A stretch of 48,632 nt of DNA from Anaerolineales bacterium (GCA_025938055.1 JAICQC010000002.1:1-48632), one strand, 5' to 3'; positions 1 to 9,136 are shown, numbered from the stretch's first letter. A program made the numbers and translations. Notes: generated by a model from the letters alone, not told the origin.

Positions 1-361
1 CGTCCGTCATAGTGAGGTGGTCCTGGTGCACATCCTGCCTGGAATGGACAAAAATCAGGTCGGGGCTGAACTCCCGGCGGAGCTTCAGGAAGTATTCAAG
101 AATCTCCTGGCGCGCTTCGTGAAAGACGCGCGTGATGAATGGACCCAGAATGATCTTGTCTTCCGGAACTCCGAGCACTGCCATCGCCTGATAATGTTCT
201 GCCTTTACGTTTTGCAGGTCGGGATTCTTTTGATTATCCGAGAGTGTTACACACAATACCTCTGTATGCGGGGCGATATGATGCAGGAGCGCGCCGCAGC
301 CCAGCTCGATATCGTCCGGGTGCGCGCCAAGAAAAAGGACTCGTTTGCCAAAAAAAATCAT
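1..361 (-). CDS. PIG-L family deacetylase (partial, cut by window edge)
   Basis: Reading the minus strand from an ATG at 361 gives an open frame that runs off the left edge after 120 residues. Residues 13-17 read AHPDD, and HQDH follows at about 112-115; these are the zinc-binding motifs of the LmbE/PIG-L family, which removes N-acetyl groups from GlcNAc-type sugars or mycothiol/bacillithiol precursors. The C-terminal half is missing, so the substrate cannot be guessed. It starts 6 nt after the stop of the cyclase-family gene upstream, so the two are probably co-transcribed. The family call is firm, the specific substrate unknown. Confidence 0.85.
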   Translation of the reverse strand, partial: MIFFGKRVLFLGAHPDDIELGCGALLHHIAPHTEVLCVTLSDNQKNPDLQNVKAEHYQAMAVLGVPEDKIILGPFITRVFHEARQEILEYFLKLRREFSPDLIFVHSRQDVHQDHLTMTD

Positions 362-367
362 GGGGAT

Positions 368-1030
368 TTATTCACCCAGCACGGCATAGGCACGCACAGG
401 AAATGTCCCGAATGCCTTGACCTTCACCGGTGCGGCATGGAAGCGGAAGCCGTTCTCGGGAAGTTTCTCCAGGCCGCACATGTGTTCGCAGATCGGGATG
501 CGATTGCCAAGCAAGATCGTGTGAGCAGGACGTGTTCCGTCTGTCGTATCGTCGATGTTATACGTGTCGATCCCGACGAACGCCGCGCCGGATTCTGCCA
601 GGAATTCTGCAGCCTCGCGTGTAAGGAAGGGATGACCCTCAAAGTACTGATCCGTGCGCCAGTGGCGCGCCCAATCTGTGCGGATGAGCACCGCCTTGCC
701 GCGCAGACTCAAGCCTTCAAACGCCGTGGCTGGAATGGAGCGCCCGAAACTTTGGGCATGGACTACGATCCCCTCCAGGTCTACCAGCGACTCAAGCGGA
801 AGCTCAGACAGGTCGATGCCATCCGGAAAGCGGTGAAACGGGCTGTCCACATAGGTGCCAGTATTGGCGACCATTTCGATTTTGCCGATGTTGAACTCTG
901 TCCCACCCGTATAGTGTTTGCGTGATTCTTCCCGCGAAAGGAAGTCGCAAATGATCGGCGCGGGAAGCCCCTTGTAGGTGATCATCCCATTCTCGACTTC
1001 GTGGCTCAGGTCAATGAGTTTGTTAGTCAC
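368..1030 (-). CDS. Cyclase family protein (kynurenine formamidase-like fold)
   Basis: 220 residues, the full length for the cyclase/KynB superfamily of metal-dependent hydrolases. The family signature HTGTHxDxPxH is seen at residues 56-66 but as NTGTYVDSPFH: the two leading histidine ligands are replaced by Asn and Tyr, while Asp62 and His66 remain. The typical later segment with VGIDTYNIDD and RPAHTILL is present. The altered metal site argues against calling it arylformamidase; it belongs to a divergent subgroup of unknown substrate. It lies directly upstream of the PIG-L deacetylase with a 6-nt gap, on the same strand. Confidence 0.8.
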   Translation of the reverse strand: MTNKLIDLSHEVENGMITYKGLPAPIICDFLSREESRKHYTGGTEFNIGKIEMVANTGTYVDSPFHRFPDGIDLSELPLESLVDLEGIVVHAQSFGRSIPATAFEGLSLRGKAVLIRTDWARHWRTDQYFEGHPFLTREAAEFLAESGAAFVGIDTYNIDDTTDGTRPAHTILLGNRIPICEHMCGLEKLPENGFRFHAAPVKVKAFGTFPVRAYAVLGE

Positions 1031-1067
1031 CGAATCGTCTCCAATCTCTAGTCTCTGTTTTCACCAA

Positions 1068-1868
1068 CTACTTTGTTGCCAAAATTCCACCGACGACTTT
1101 AGTCATCACTAGTTTTCCGTCGCGTTCAAGCCAGCGTGTAGCCACGTCGGTGATCTTTCCGATCAATGCTTCATACTCTTCTTTACCATTGAACATGGAT
1201 GTCCACAGTTTGCGGTCTTCGCTCAAGGAAGCGCGGACATATTCAATGAACGGCGCGACCTCGGGGAAGGTGAGGTGGTTTTCGAAGATATGCAATTCAG
1301 TCCGCGCGAAGATTCGGTCAATGGTGTTGAAGATGTCACCCTTGAAGCGTGAGGAACCGGGCATGGGCGGGATCGTAGTATTTGTGGCTTCTTTGATAAT
1401 GTCATAGAACATCTTCTTGTTCTCAGGCAGTGGACCGGAGACGAAGAGCCGTCCACCGGGCTTAAGGACGCGGTGCGCCTCACCAAAGGTAAAGTTGAGG
1501 TCGGAGGCGTAATAGATCGCGAAGGCGCTTGTGCAAAGATCAAAGGTGTTATCGCGAAATTCAAAGGGTTTGTTAAAGTCGAGAAATCGAAATTCGATAT
1601 TCGAGCCACGTTCCTGGTTTCTTACGCGCGCCTTGTCTAAAAGCTCTTCGGAAAAGTCACCGCCCGTGATTTTTGTCTCTCCTTTAGTATAATCGTCGAA
1701 CAGGAAGCAAAGCTTTCCGGCGCCGCAACCGATATCGAGAATGCTCATGCCGGCTTTTGGTTGGAGAAGATCGGTGGTCCACTGGTCGATGTTGGCGGAA
1801 CCGTACTTTTCATGGATGTCAATGCGGGTGAGCAGGTCCTTGGACGTTTCCTTATAGTTGATTTCCAT
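1068..1868 (-). CDS. SAM-dependent class I methyltransferase
   Basis: 266 residues with the Rossmann motif I SILDIGCGAGKLCFLF at about 43-58, the acidic ribose-binding region GGDFS, and post-motif text EAHRVLKPGGRLFVSGP typical of Methyltransf_11/25. A good Shine-Dalgarno (AAGGAGA) sits just before the ATG at 1868. No membrane segment or signal peptide. The substrate cannot be read from the sequence. It is divergent from hisS, with which it shares a ~165-nt AT-rich intergenic region that probably holds both promoters. Confidence 0.85.
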   Translation of the reverse strand: MEINYKETSKDLLTRIDIHEKYGSANIDQWTTDLLQPKAGMSILDIGCGAGKLCFLFDDYTKGETKITGGDFSEELLDKARVRNQERGSNIEFRFLDFNKPFEFRDNTFDLCTSAFAIYYASDLNFTFGEAHRVLKPGGRLFVSGPLPENKKMFYDIIKEATNTTIPPMPGSSRFKGDIFNTIDRIFARTELHIFENHLTFPEVAPFIEYVRASLSEDRKLWTSMFNGKEEYEALIGKITDVATRWLERDGKLVMTKVVGGILATK

Positions 1869-2033
1869 TGAGTCTCCTTAACTAAGAATGTAGTGGCGGC
1901 TTCAGTCGCTTTTCTCGACGACTAAAACCATCACTACTAAATCATTATTAAAAATTATACCAAAAACAAATCAAAATTCAATCACTGAATTTTGCCGGTC
2001 GTCGACCGCAAAGCGTCGAGACGAGGAGCATTG

Positions 2034-3308
2034 ATGAAAAAGATCATTCAATCTGTAAAAGGCACGCGCGATTTTTATCCTGAGCAGATGGCGATCCGTA
2101 TCTGGTTGTACAACACCATGCGAGAAGTCGCTGAGTCATTTGGTTATCAGGAATACGAAGCGCCGATTCTGGAGCCTTTGGAACTGTACGCCGCGAAGTC
2201 AGGGGAGGAACTGGTCAAAGAGCAGTCCTACGTCTTTACCGATCGCGGGGGTTCGGAGATCACCCTGCGCCCCGAGCTGACTCCCAGCCTGGCTCGTATG
2301 ATCGCACAAAAACAGAAGGAGTTGAATTTCCCGGTGCGCTGGTGGTCGTTCGGACCATTCTGGCGGTATGAGCGCCCGCAAAAGGGGCGGACGCGTGAAT
2401 TTTTTCAATGGAATGTGGATATGCTGGGTGTCAGCTCCCCGGAAGCGGACGCGGAAAACGCGGCGGTGTTGGCGACATTCTTTCAGCGCGTTGGACTCAG
2501 CCCACAGCAGGTCATCATCAAGGTCAATAACCGCCTTTTGATCGATGACCGCTTTGACTCACTCGACATCCCGGCGGAGAAGCGTCCGGCTGTCTCCTCA
2601 TGGATCGACCGGCGCGAGAAGATGTCTCCTGAGGCATGGATGGATTATGGAAAGGAGATCGGTCTCTCGCCCGAGCAGATCACAAACTTGAAGGAGATGC
2701 TTGCAGATAAGGAGCTATGGAAGAAATCTGACGATCTAACGCGTTTCTTTGCGGTAATCGATGCGGTTGGCTTGCGCCAATACTTTGAATTCGATCCCTC
2801 CATCATGCGCGGGCTTTTATATTACACAGGCACCGTCTTCGAAGCCTGGGAGGTGGGAGGTGAGATCAAGCGCTCCATCCTAGGCGGCGGACGCTATGAT
2901 AATCTGACGCGCGATGTGGGAGGCGATCCTGTCCCCGCAGTTGGTTTCGCCATGGGGGATGTGGTGATCACGCTGATCCTGGACAAGTATGGACTCCTCC
3001 CAAAGGAGCTGAACGTCAATCCTGCGCCGGTGCTGGTGACGGTATTTGACGATGATCGCTTGCTGGAATCGTTCAAGCTTGCCAGTGAATTGCGCCGCGC
3101 AGGACTGAAGGTCGTCTGTTATCCGGAGGCAGCGAAACTGCCCAAGCAATTCAAATACGCGGATCGCATCGGGGCGAAGGTGACGCTCGTGCTCGGACCG
3201 GACGAAGTGGAAAAGAATACAGTGGCAGTGAAAAACTTGATCGACGGCGAGCAGGTTTCGGTCGCGCGAGCTGCGCTGGTGGATCAAATCCGAAAGATCA
3301 TTGGCTAG
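2034..3308 (+). CDS. hisS: Histidyl-tRNA synthetase
   Basis: Class II aminoacyl-tRNA synthetase that charges tRNA-His in the cytoplasm. The start at 2034 (MKKIIQSVKGTRDFYP) is chosen over an upstream in-frame one because GTRDFYP opens the family and GAGGAG precedes this ATG. 424 residues, usual for HisS. Class II motif 1 region RPELTPSLARM (about 79-89), motif 2 RYERPQKGRTREFFQ (about 111-125) and motif 3 GGGRYD (about residue 290) are intact, followed by the alpha/beta anticodon-binding domain. The tRNA-His gene lies 0.5 kb downstream, after one GNAT gene. Confidence 0.97.
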   Translation: MKKIIQSVKGTRDFYPEQMAIRIWLYNTMREVAESFGYQEYEAPILEPLELYAAKSGEELVKEQSYVFTDRGGSEITLRPELTPSLARMIAQKQKELNFPVRWWSFGPFWRYERPQKGRTREFFQWNVDMLGVSSPEADAENAAVLATFFQRVGLSPQQVIIKVNNRLLIDDRFDSLDIPAEKRPAVSSWIDRREKMSPEAWMDYGKEIGLSPEQITNLKEMLADKELWKKSDDLTRFFAVIDAVGLRQYFEFDPSIMRGLLYYTGTVFEAWEVGGEIKRSILGGGRYDNLTRDVGGDPVPAVGFAMGDVVITLILDKYGLLPKELNVNPAPVLVTVFDDDRLLESFKLASELRRAGLKVVCYPEAAKLPKQFKYADRIGAKVTLVLGPDEVEKNTVAVKNLIDGEQVSVARAALVDQIRKIIG

Positions 3309-3316
3309 GAGACTGT

Positions 3317-3775
3317 ATGGAACTGCGACCTGTTACAGCAGACAATTGGGAGGCATTGATCAAGCTCAAAGTAAGCGAAGCGCAGTCTCATTTTGTGGCT
3401 TCAAATCTATATTCGATTGCCGAGGCACAGTTTGGTTATGAGGAGGAAGGTCATTGGAATTTTTATCCATTCGGCGCCTATGTGAACGGTGAACCGGTCG
3501 GGTTCGTGATGTATTCATTGAACCCTAATCATTCCCGTTTTCAGGCATTCATCATGCGTCTGATGGTGGATCAACACTTTCAGGGAAAAGGGTACGGGCG
3601 CCGGATCATGCAGTTTGTCCTGGATGATTTTCACAAGAATGAGCAGATCAAAAATGTGGGCATCAGCTATGAACCCGAAAATGCCGCTGCGCGCAAGCTG
3701 TATGCCAGCCTGGGATTTATCGAACCGGGCGAGCTGGTAGATGGTGAAACGCTTGCAGTCCTGACGCTGCGCTGA
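3317..3775 (+). CDS. GNAT N-acetyltransferase, SpeG/BltD-like
   Basis: 152-residue single-domain GNAT enzyme. The acetyl-CoA pyrophosphate loop is visible as QGKGYGRR at about 89-96, preceded by the beta-4 strand IMRLMVD and followed by YEPENAAARKLYASLGF, the usual C-terminal helix. The overall pattern resembles spermidine/diamine N-acetyltransferases, but the acceptor is uncertain. It starts 8 nt after the hisS stop with GGAG ahead of the ATG, so it is probably translated from the hisS transcript. Confidence 0.85.
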   Translation: MELRPVTADNWEALIKLKVSEAQSHFVASNLYSIAEAQFGYEEEGHWNFYPFGAYVNGEPVGFVMYSLNPNHSRFQAFIMRLMVDQHFQGKGYGRRIMQFVLDDFHKNEQIKNVGISYEPENAAARKLYASLGFIEPGELVDGETLAVLTLR

Positions 3776-3825
3776 TTGTGGTAAAATACCGGGCGACCGC
3801 CGGTACTAAGTACTGCCGGCATTAC

Positions 3826-3898
3826 GGTGCCTGTAGCTCAATGGCAGAGCGCCACACTGTGGATGTGGAAGTTGTGGGTTCGAAACCCATCAGGCACC
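3826..3898 (+). tRNA. tRNA-His (anticodon GTG)
   Basis: Full cloverleaf: acceptor GTGCCTG (3827-3833) pairs with CAGGCAC (3891-3897). The extra G at 3826 pairs with C at 3898 as the G-1:C73 pair that is diagnostic of tRNA-His. The anticodon arm is CCACA-CTGTGGA-TGTGG with GTG in the loop; the T arm contains GGGTTCGAAACCC. CCA is not encoded. The position behind hisS suits a histidine-charging cluster. Confidence 0.97.
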
Positions 3899-3902
3899 CT
3901 GA

Positions 3903-3932
3903 AGAGCCTCTCAAGTAGCGGAGGCTCTTTTC
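3903..3932 (+). terminator. Rho-independent terminator after tRNA-His
   Basis: AGAGCCTC (3903-3910) and GAGGCTCT (3921-3928) form an 8-bp stem with a 10-nt loop, followed by a T run. It lies 4 nt after the tRNA and would end the tRNA transcript. Confidence 0.85.
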
Positions 3933-3977
3933 TATTAAAGGCGATCGTGGGGAATGAGCCATAGTGCTCGCAAATTC

Positions 3978-4193
3978 TCATTCATTATTCGTATTATCCA
4001 GGCTTATCTTTTTCGCCAACCTCTTTTGCATTGTTTCCCATTTCATCACGTAGTTCCTGCTGGTAGTCACCCGGTACCCATCTTCAAACTCAACCAGGCA
4101 CGTGTTCCTCTTCCTGCGTGCAAGGACTTTGCAGGGAGTCATATATCGTTCGGGGAGACGCGTTTTCACGCGCCAGATATATCTCGTCATCAA
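3978..4193 (-). CDS. Small basic protein of unknown function
   Basis: 71 residues, Arg/Lys rich, with a core reading NTCLVEFEDGYRVTTSRNYV. This looks like a family of short proteins with a beta-rich VEFEDG...VTSR core that I have seen as hypotheticals in bacteria and phages, but I cannot assign a function. An overlapping plus-strand frame of similar size has no such pattern. It is the only candidate gene between tRNA-His and glgA. Moderate confidence that it is translated. Confidence 0.5.
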   Translation of the reverse strand: MMTRYIWRVKTRLPERYMTPCKVLARRKRNTCLVEFEDGYRVTTSRNYVMKWETMQKRLAKKISLDNTNNE

Positions 4194-4260
4194 TTATGAA
4201 AACGCTGTCAATATGCAAATTGACTTAAGGGTCACTTGATTTTCGTTGTACAATTACTTT

Positions 4261-5733
4261 ATGCCTCAAACCATCAATATACTTTTCCTGGCGGCGGAAG
4301 CCGAGCCTTTTGTAAAAGTAGGGGGACTGGGAGATGTGGCGGGGACATTACCACGGGCGCTGCGTGCCCTTTCCAATGATGATCTCAAACTTGATGTGCG
4401 ACTCGTCCTGCCGCACCACTCTGTCATCCGGTCGGATTCGCTCAGACCTGTGGGAATCTATTCGATTCCGCGCGGCAAGTCTGAGTCCCAGGTAGAGGCG
4501 TACGAGGGCATCCTGCAGGGCATGCCGGTGTACTTCATTAACGGCGAGCCCATCCGCGCCAGCGGCTCCGTGTATTCCTCCAATAATAAACTGGATGCGG
4601 AGAAGTATGTGTTCTTTTCCCTGGCGGCGCTTGAGTTGCCCCGTCAGCTCAATTGGGAACCGCATGTTATCCACGTCAACGACTGGCATACCGCGCTGGC
4701 GGCCTATGGAAATCTGGTTAAGCGCTGGAGTGAAAAGTCTCGCCGTGTTTCGTCATTGGTAACCATTCACAACCTTCCATTCTTGGGTCCTAATGTAAAA
4801 GAAATCCTGGAAGAGTATGGACTGCCGCTCGCGAACACCGACCTGCCTGAATGGGCAAGAGTGATGCCGATGCCGCTGGGATTGTGGGCGTCCGACGCGA
4901 TCGTCGCAGTGTCTCCGACCTATGCAGAAGAAATTCTCCAGGAGGAGTTTGGATGCGGCTTGCAGGGTTTTTTCCGAAATCGGACGGAGAGCCTGCACGG
5001 GATCTTGAATGGACTTGACACCGTTTCCTTTGACCCCCAAACGGATCCCACGCTGGCGGCAAATTTCAACGCGGAGACGCTTTCGCTCCGCACGCGCAAC
5101 AAAGCCGCGCTGCAGGAGCGGGTCGGCTTGCCTATGGACGCCGATGTGCCCCTGCTTGGCATGGTCACGCGTATGGATCAAGCCAAAGGAATCGACATCG
5201 CCCTCAAGGGCTTGAAAATGATGGCCAAGCAGAGCTGGCAATTGGTCCTGCTGGGCGCGGGCGACCCGAAACTTGAAGCCATAGCCAAGAAATTACAGCA
5301 GGATATGCCTGATCGCATCCGCGTCGAAACGCGTTACGATGCAAAACTGGCGCGCCAGATCTACGCCGGGTCTGATATCTTTCTCATGCCGTCGCGTTAC
5401 GAACCCTGCGGCATCTCACAGATGATCGCCATGCGCTATGGCAGTGTCCCGCTGGTGCGGTCGGTGGGCGGGCTGCGTGATACAGTGACCGATGGTGAGA
5501 CTGGTTTTGTGTTCGTGGATACAAAAGTGAAATCCTTCAATGACGCGCTTCGCCGGGCTTTGCAGTTGTACCCATATCGCTCCCGCTGGCTGGCTCTGCA
5601 AAAAGCGGGGATGGCGCAGGACTTTTCCTGGTCCAACTCCGCCCGAAAGTACCTCGATCTCTACAAAAAGCTATTAAGCGACACGACGACACCTCTTCGT
5701 ACGGCAAATGGCATCAGACTCCCCGAAGGCTGA
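4261..5733 (+). CDS. glgA: Glycogen synthase (ADP-glucose type, GT5)
   Basis: Transfers glucose from ADP-glucose to the growing alpha-1,4-glucan. From ATG 4261 the protein is 490 residues, usual for GlgA. The substrate-binding motif KVGGLGDV lies at residues 19-26, and the GT-B C-terminal half has PSRYEPCGISQMIAMRYGSVPLVRSVGGLRDTV, the nucleotide-sugar site of the family. There is no Shine-Dalgarno before 4261. A TACAAT hexamer sits 6 nt upstream, so either the message is leaderless or translation begins at TTG 4246. First gene of glgA-glgC-malQ. Confidence 0.95.
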   Translation: MPQTINILFLAAEAEPFVKVGGLGDVAGTLPRALRALSNDDLKLDVRLVLPHHSVIRSDSLRPVGIYSIPRGKSESQVEAYEGILQGMPVYFINGEPIRASGSVYSSNNKLDAEKYVFFSLAALELPRQLNWEPHVIHVNDWHTALAAYGNLVKRWSEKSRRVSSLVTIHNLPFLGPNVKEILEEYGLPLANTDLPEWARVMPMPLGLWASDAIVAVSPTYAEEILQEEFGCGLQGFFRNRTESLHGILNGLDTVSFDPQTDPTLAANFNAETLSLRTRNKAALQERVGLPMDADVPLLGMVTRMDQAKGIDIALKGLKMMAKQSWQLVLLGAGDPKLEAIAKKLQQDMPDRIRVETRYDAKLARQIYAGSDIFLMPSRYEPCGISQMIAMRYGSVPLVRSVGGLRDTVTDGETGFVFVDTKVKSFNDALRRALQLYPYRSRWLALQKAGMAQDFSWSNSARKYLDLYKKLLSDTTTPLRTANGIRLPEG

Positions 5734-5741
5734 GGTAAACC

Positions 5742-7004
5742 ATGAAAATACGAGCAGTGATTCTGGCAGGTGGTGAAGGTTCCAGGCTGGGTGTGCTTAC
5801 GGCGAAGCGGGCGAAGCCTGCAGTTCCCTTTGCAGGCAAATACCGCATCATTGATTTTCCCTTATCCAACTGCGTGAACTCCGGGATTTTCGATCTGATG
5901 GTGCTGGCGCAGTACCGTCCACAGTCGTTGATCGAGCATATCGGGTCGGGCGCGCCCTGGGACCTGAACCGTGACTTCACCGGTGGGATCAAAATCCTGA
6001 CCCCATATAAAGCGCGCAACGACTCAGACTGGTTCGTAGGTACCGCGGACGCCGTGCAGCAAAACTTCAGCTTCATCAAGAGGGACTTCCCGGACCTGGT
6101 AATGATCCTCTCGGGTGATCATATTTACACGATGGATTTCGAACCCATGATCTCCTTCCATCTGGACCAGCGTGCCGACCTGACGATGGGCACCATCCAT
6201 GTCCCTATGGAGGAGGCTCCTCGCTTCGGGATTATTGGGACCGATTCGAAATATCGGGTCACATCATTTCTTGAAAAGCCGCCTAAGCCTCCTTCGAACC
6301 TCGCCAATATGGGCGTCTATCTGTTCAACCGCGAACTGTTGGACCGCGTCCTCTGGGAAGACCGGATAAACGAGACGTCCCTGCATGACTTTGGTAAAAA
6401 TATTATTCCGGGTCTCGTTGAGTCTGAGGCGCGGGTGTTTGCCTATCCCTACACAGGCTACTGGATGGATGTGGGCACATTTCAGTCGTACTGGCAATCG
6501 CACATGGATATGTTGTCGCCGAGCCCCAAGCTCAAGCTTTATAACCGGGACTGGATCATCCACACCCGTACAGAGGAATTTCCCCCCGCACGTATCCCTG
6601 CCAACGCGCACATCTACGCCAGCATGATCTGCAACGGGTGCTATATCGGTGCCGATACGCGCGTGGAGAGCAGTGTGCTTTCCCCGGGCGTTGTCGTTCG
6701 ACCAGGGGCTGTCGTGCGCGAGTCCATTATCCTGAGCGATACGGTGATCGACAGCGGCGCAGTGATCGAGCGTGCCATCATCGACAAGCGCTCGCACATC
6801 GGTGAGAACGCGCGCATTGGAGGCGGCGTCGCCGAGGCGAATATCAGGCTTGCGCTGGTCGGGAAGAACTGCACGATTCCCGCAGGGTATGTGGTGGAAC
6901 CCGAGGCGCAGATCGGCACCGATGTGATCGGCTCTGATATTGAAGGGACAGTTGTGCGCGCCGGTGAATATATCCAGACGCGGAGACCTGCAAATGAAGT
7001 TTAA
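5742..7004 (+). CDS. glgC: Glucose-1-phosphate adenylyltransferase (ADP-glucose pyrophosphorylase)
   Basis: Makes ADP-glucose from ATP and glucose-1-phosphate, the committed step of glycogen synthesis. 420 residues. The nucleotidyltransferase signature GGEGSRL is at 10-16, followed by KPAVPFAGKYRIIDFPLSNC. The catalytic-domain motif SGDHIYTMDF and the substrate site FLEKP are present, and a left-handed beta-helix with hexapeptide-like repeats fills the C-terminal ~120 residues. It begins 8 nt after glgA, and its last codons overlap malQ by 11 nt, which suggests coupled translation. Confidence 0.96.
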   Translation: MKIRAVILAGGEGSRLGVLTAKRAKPAVPFAGKYRIIDFPLSNCVNSGIFDLMVLAQYRPQSLIEHIGSGAPWDLNRDFTGGIKILTPYKARNDSDWFVGTADAVQQNFSFIKRDFPDLVMILSGDHIYTMDFEPMISFHLDQRADLTMGTIHVPMEEAPRFGIIGTDSKYRVTSFLEKPPKPPSNLANMGVYLFNRELLDRVLWEDRINETSLHDFGKNIIPGLVESEARVFAYPYTGYWMDVGTFQSYWQSHMDMLSPSPKLKLYNRDWIIHTRTEEFPPARIPANAHIYASMICNGCYIGADTRVESSVLSPGVVVRPGAVVRESIILSDTVIDSGAVIERAIIDKRSHIGENARIGGGVAEANIRLALVGKNCTIPAGYVVEPEAQIGTDVIGSDIEGTVVRAGEYIQTRRPANEV

Positions 7005-8490
7005 TCGTTCCGGTGGAATCCTTCTCCATCCCAGCAGCCTCTCCGGACGATACGGTATCGGTGACATCGGTCCGCAAGCGTATCGTTTTGTGGACTGGCT
7101 TGAATCCACCGGCTGCAAGCTCTGGCAGGTTCTGCCGCTTGGCCCCACAGGCTACGGCGATTCTCCATACCAGTGCTTTTCCGCGTTTGCAGGCAACCCG
7201 TACCTGATCAGTTTCGACGCACTCATGGAAGACGGATTACTGACTCAGGATGATTTTGCGCAGATGTCGGACTTCAACGACTCGCGCGTGGACTATGGCG
7301 GGCTCATTCCGTGGAAGCTTGACCTGTTGTTGAAGGCATTCTCCCGATTGCCTTCCGCCTCGGCAGAGCTGCAAAGTGCGTTCGAGAAGTTCCGAGCCGA
7401 CAATGCCTCCTGGCTGGACGACTACGCCCTCTTCATGTCCCTTAAGGAAGTGAACGGCGGCGGCGCATGGAGCGGCTGGGAGGAGTCCCTTCGCAAACGA
7501 GAACAATCTGCAATGCAGAAAGCGCGCGCGGACCATCAGGAGGATATCCTGCGGCACTCGTTCTATCAATTTCTGTTCTTCAGGCAGTGGAACAAGCTGC
7601 GCGCTTACGCCAACGAACGCGAGATCAAGATCGTCGGAGATATTCCGATATTCATCGCCTACGACAGCGCGGATGCCTGGGCAAACCCAGATCTATTCTT
7701 TCTGGATGAAAACAGTCTGCCGACCGTTGTGGCGGGCGTGCCTCCCGATTATTTTTCCAAGACGGGTCAGTTATGGGGAAACCCGCTCTATCGCTGGGAA
7801 GCGCACAAGAAGTCTAATTACGCCTGGTGGCTGGAACGTTTCCGCTCTGTGTTGCAGTTCGTGGACGTGATACGGCTCGACCATTTCCGTGGCTTCGCCG
7901 GTTATTATGAGATTCCTTACGGCGCGCCCACGGCTGAAAAAGGACAGTGGATCACAGGTCCGGGCAAAGACTTTTTTACGACGGTCTCACGCGAGCTCAG
8001 TGGCTCTGAAAACGGGACGCTGCCGATCATCGCGGAAGACCTGGGTGTGATTACGCCTGACGTCGTCGAATTACGAGAGGACTTCGGCTTGCCGGGCATG
8101 AAAATATTGCAGTTCGGTTTCAGCGGGGCGGACAACGCTTTCCTGCCACACAACTATCCTGTCAACTGCGTCGCTTACACGGGCACGCACGATAACGATA
8201 CGGCGATTGGCTGGTTCAATTCTGCACCGGATGATGAAAAGAAGTTTGCCCTGCGCTATCTGAATAGTGACGGCTCAGACTTTGCCTGGGATTTGATCCG
8301 CGGCGTCTGGTCGTCGGTGGCGCTTTATGCAGTGGCGCCGATGCAGGATGTCTTGAGCCTGGGAACCGAGGCGCGCATGAATTATCCCTCACGTTTGGGC
8401 GGCAACTGGGAATGGCGGATGAAGGAGGAAGACATGGGCACCGACGTAGCAGAGAGGCTGCGCGAGTTCAATGAACTGTATTTGCGATAA
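6994..8490 (+). CDS. malQ: 4-alpha-glucanotransferase (amylomaltase, GH77)
   Basis: Transfers alpha-1,4-glucan segments between chains, so it can remodel glycogen or use maltodextrins. From ATG 6994 the protein is 498 residues and opens with GILLHPSSLSGRYGIGDIG, the standard GH77 start. GH77 segments include GDIPIFIAYDSADAW, VIRLDHFRGF (nucleophile region), IIAEDLGVITPDV (general acid region) and YTGTHDNDTAIGW. The start lies within the last codons of glgC, so the three genes form one operon. A strong hairpin follows the stop. Confidence 0.96.
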   Translation: MKFNRSGGILLHPSSLSGRYGIGDIGPQAYRFVDWLESTGCKLWQVLPLGPTGYGDSPYQCFSAFAGNPYLISFDALMEDGLLTQDDFAQMSDFNDSRVDYGGLIPWKLDLLLKAFSRLPSASAELQSAFEKFRADNASWLDDYALFMSLKEVNGGGAWSGWEESLRKREQSAMQKARADHQEDILRHSFYQFLFFRQWNKLRAYANEREIKIVGDIPIFIAYDSADAWANPDLFFLDENSLPTVVAGVPPDYFSKTGQLWGNPLYRWEAHKKSNYAWWLERFRSVLQFVDVIRLDHFRGFAGYYEIPYGAPTAEKGQWITGPGKDFFTTVSRELSGSENGTLPIIAEDLGVITPDVVELREDFGLPGMKILQFGFSGADNAFLPHNYPVNCVAYTGTHDNDTAIGWFNSAPDDEKKFALRYLNSDGSDFAWDLIRGVWSSVALYAVAPMQDVLSLGTEARMNYPSRLGGNWEWRMKEEDMGTDVAERLREFNELYLR

Positions 8491-8494
8491 TAGA

Positions 8495-8520
8495 AAAGTC
8501 CCGCCAAAAGGCGGGACTTT
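8495..8520. terminator. Bidirectional terminator between malQ and msrB
   Basis: AAAGTCCCGCC and GGCGGGACTTT pair around an AAAA loop. The A-run on one side and T-run on the other make it usable from both strands, for the convergent malQ (+) and msrB (-). Confidence 0.85.
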
Positions 8521-8558
8521 CGTCTACTACAATCGAGTGGCGGCTGCAGGAGCGGGTC

Positions 8559-9011
8559 CTACGTCTCATCCTGGAACAGGGAAAGATACTGGCCGTAGCC
8601 TTCTTCCTCCAACCGTTCCACGGGAATAAATCGTAGGGCTGCAGAGTTCATGCAGTAGCGCAACCCGGTCGGCGCGGGACCGTCGTCGAAGATGTGCCCA
8701 AGGTGAGAGTCCGCGTTCTTTGAACGGACTTCGGTTCGAGACATGAAGAGTTTGAAGTCTGTTTTGGTGTTTATGTTTTCCGGCTCCAGGGGTTTTGTGA
8801 AGCTTGGCCAGCCCGTGCCCGAGTCGTATTTATCGAGCGAACTGAAGAGCGGCTCGCCAGAGACCACATCGACATAGATGCCGGCCTGTTTGTTATTCCA
8901 ATACTCATTCGAGAACGGGCGCTCGGTACCTTCATGTTGAGTTACTTCGTATTGCAAGGGAGACAATCGTTGACGAATCTCTGCATCAGATGGTTTGGTA
9001 AACGTTGCCAT
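8559..9011 (-). CDS. msrB: Peptide-methionine (R)-S-oxide reductase
   Basis: Repairs R-methionine sulfoxide in oxidised proteins. 150 residues; family blocks GTGWPSF (about 66-72), [17 protein letters not shown] and [11 protein letters not shown] are seen, with catalytic Cys at about 120. The structural zinc cysteines found in many MsrB proteins are missing: the usual CxxC positions read DVVS and neighbours. This is therefore the zinc-free form. AGGAGG precedes the ATG. Convergent with malQ; no methionine-sulfoxide partner gene (msrA) is in the window. Confidence 0.95.
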   Translation of the reverse strand: MATFTKPSDAEIRQRLSPLQYEVTQHEGTERPFSNEYWNNKQAGIYVDVVSGEPLFSSLDKYDSGTGWPSFTKPLEPENINTKTDFKLFMSRTEVRSKNADSHLGHIFDDGPAPTGLRYCMNSAALRFIPVERLEEEGYGQYLSLFQDET

Positions 9012-9063
9012 TTCAACCTCCTATGGTTAATATCGATTTGGTCAATATTGATTGTATCTTCCC

Positions 9064-9125
9064 GACGTTAGAAGGAGATAAAAGATTACCCGTGTCCAGG
9101 CTCTGTTAAGATTTGTGTAAGAAAT
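9064..9125. repeat. 62-bp direct repeat, copy 1
   Basis: About 85% identical (9 mismatches in 62, aligned by eye, no gaps) to 10021-10082. It lies just past the stop codon of the methyltransferase gene, as copy 2 lies just past the dehydrogenase gene. Shared landmarks are AAGGAGATAAA, GATTACCCG and CAGGCTCTGTTAAGA. Confidence 0.85.
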
Positions 9126-9136
9126 GCAGAAACAGC

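Noticed and set aside
17..925. Long plus-strand open frame of 302 codons at the left end
   Set aside because: It runs antisense to the PIG-L and cyclase genes, which have clear family motifs; its own translation has no recognisable pattern.
1869..2033. T-box riboswitch before hisS
   Set aside because: The 165-nt region has no T-box sequence (TGGNACCGCG-type) or specifier hairpin that I can see.
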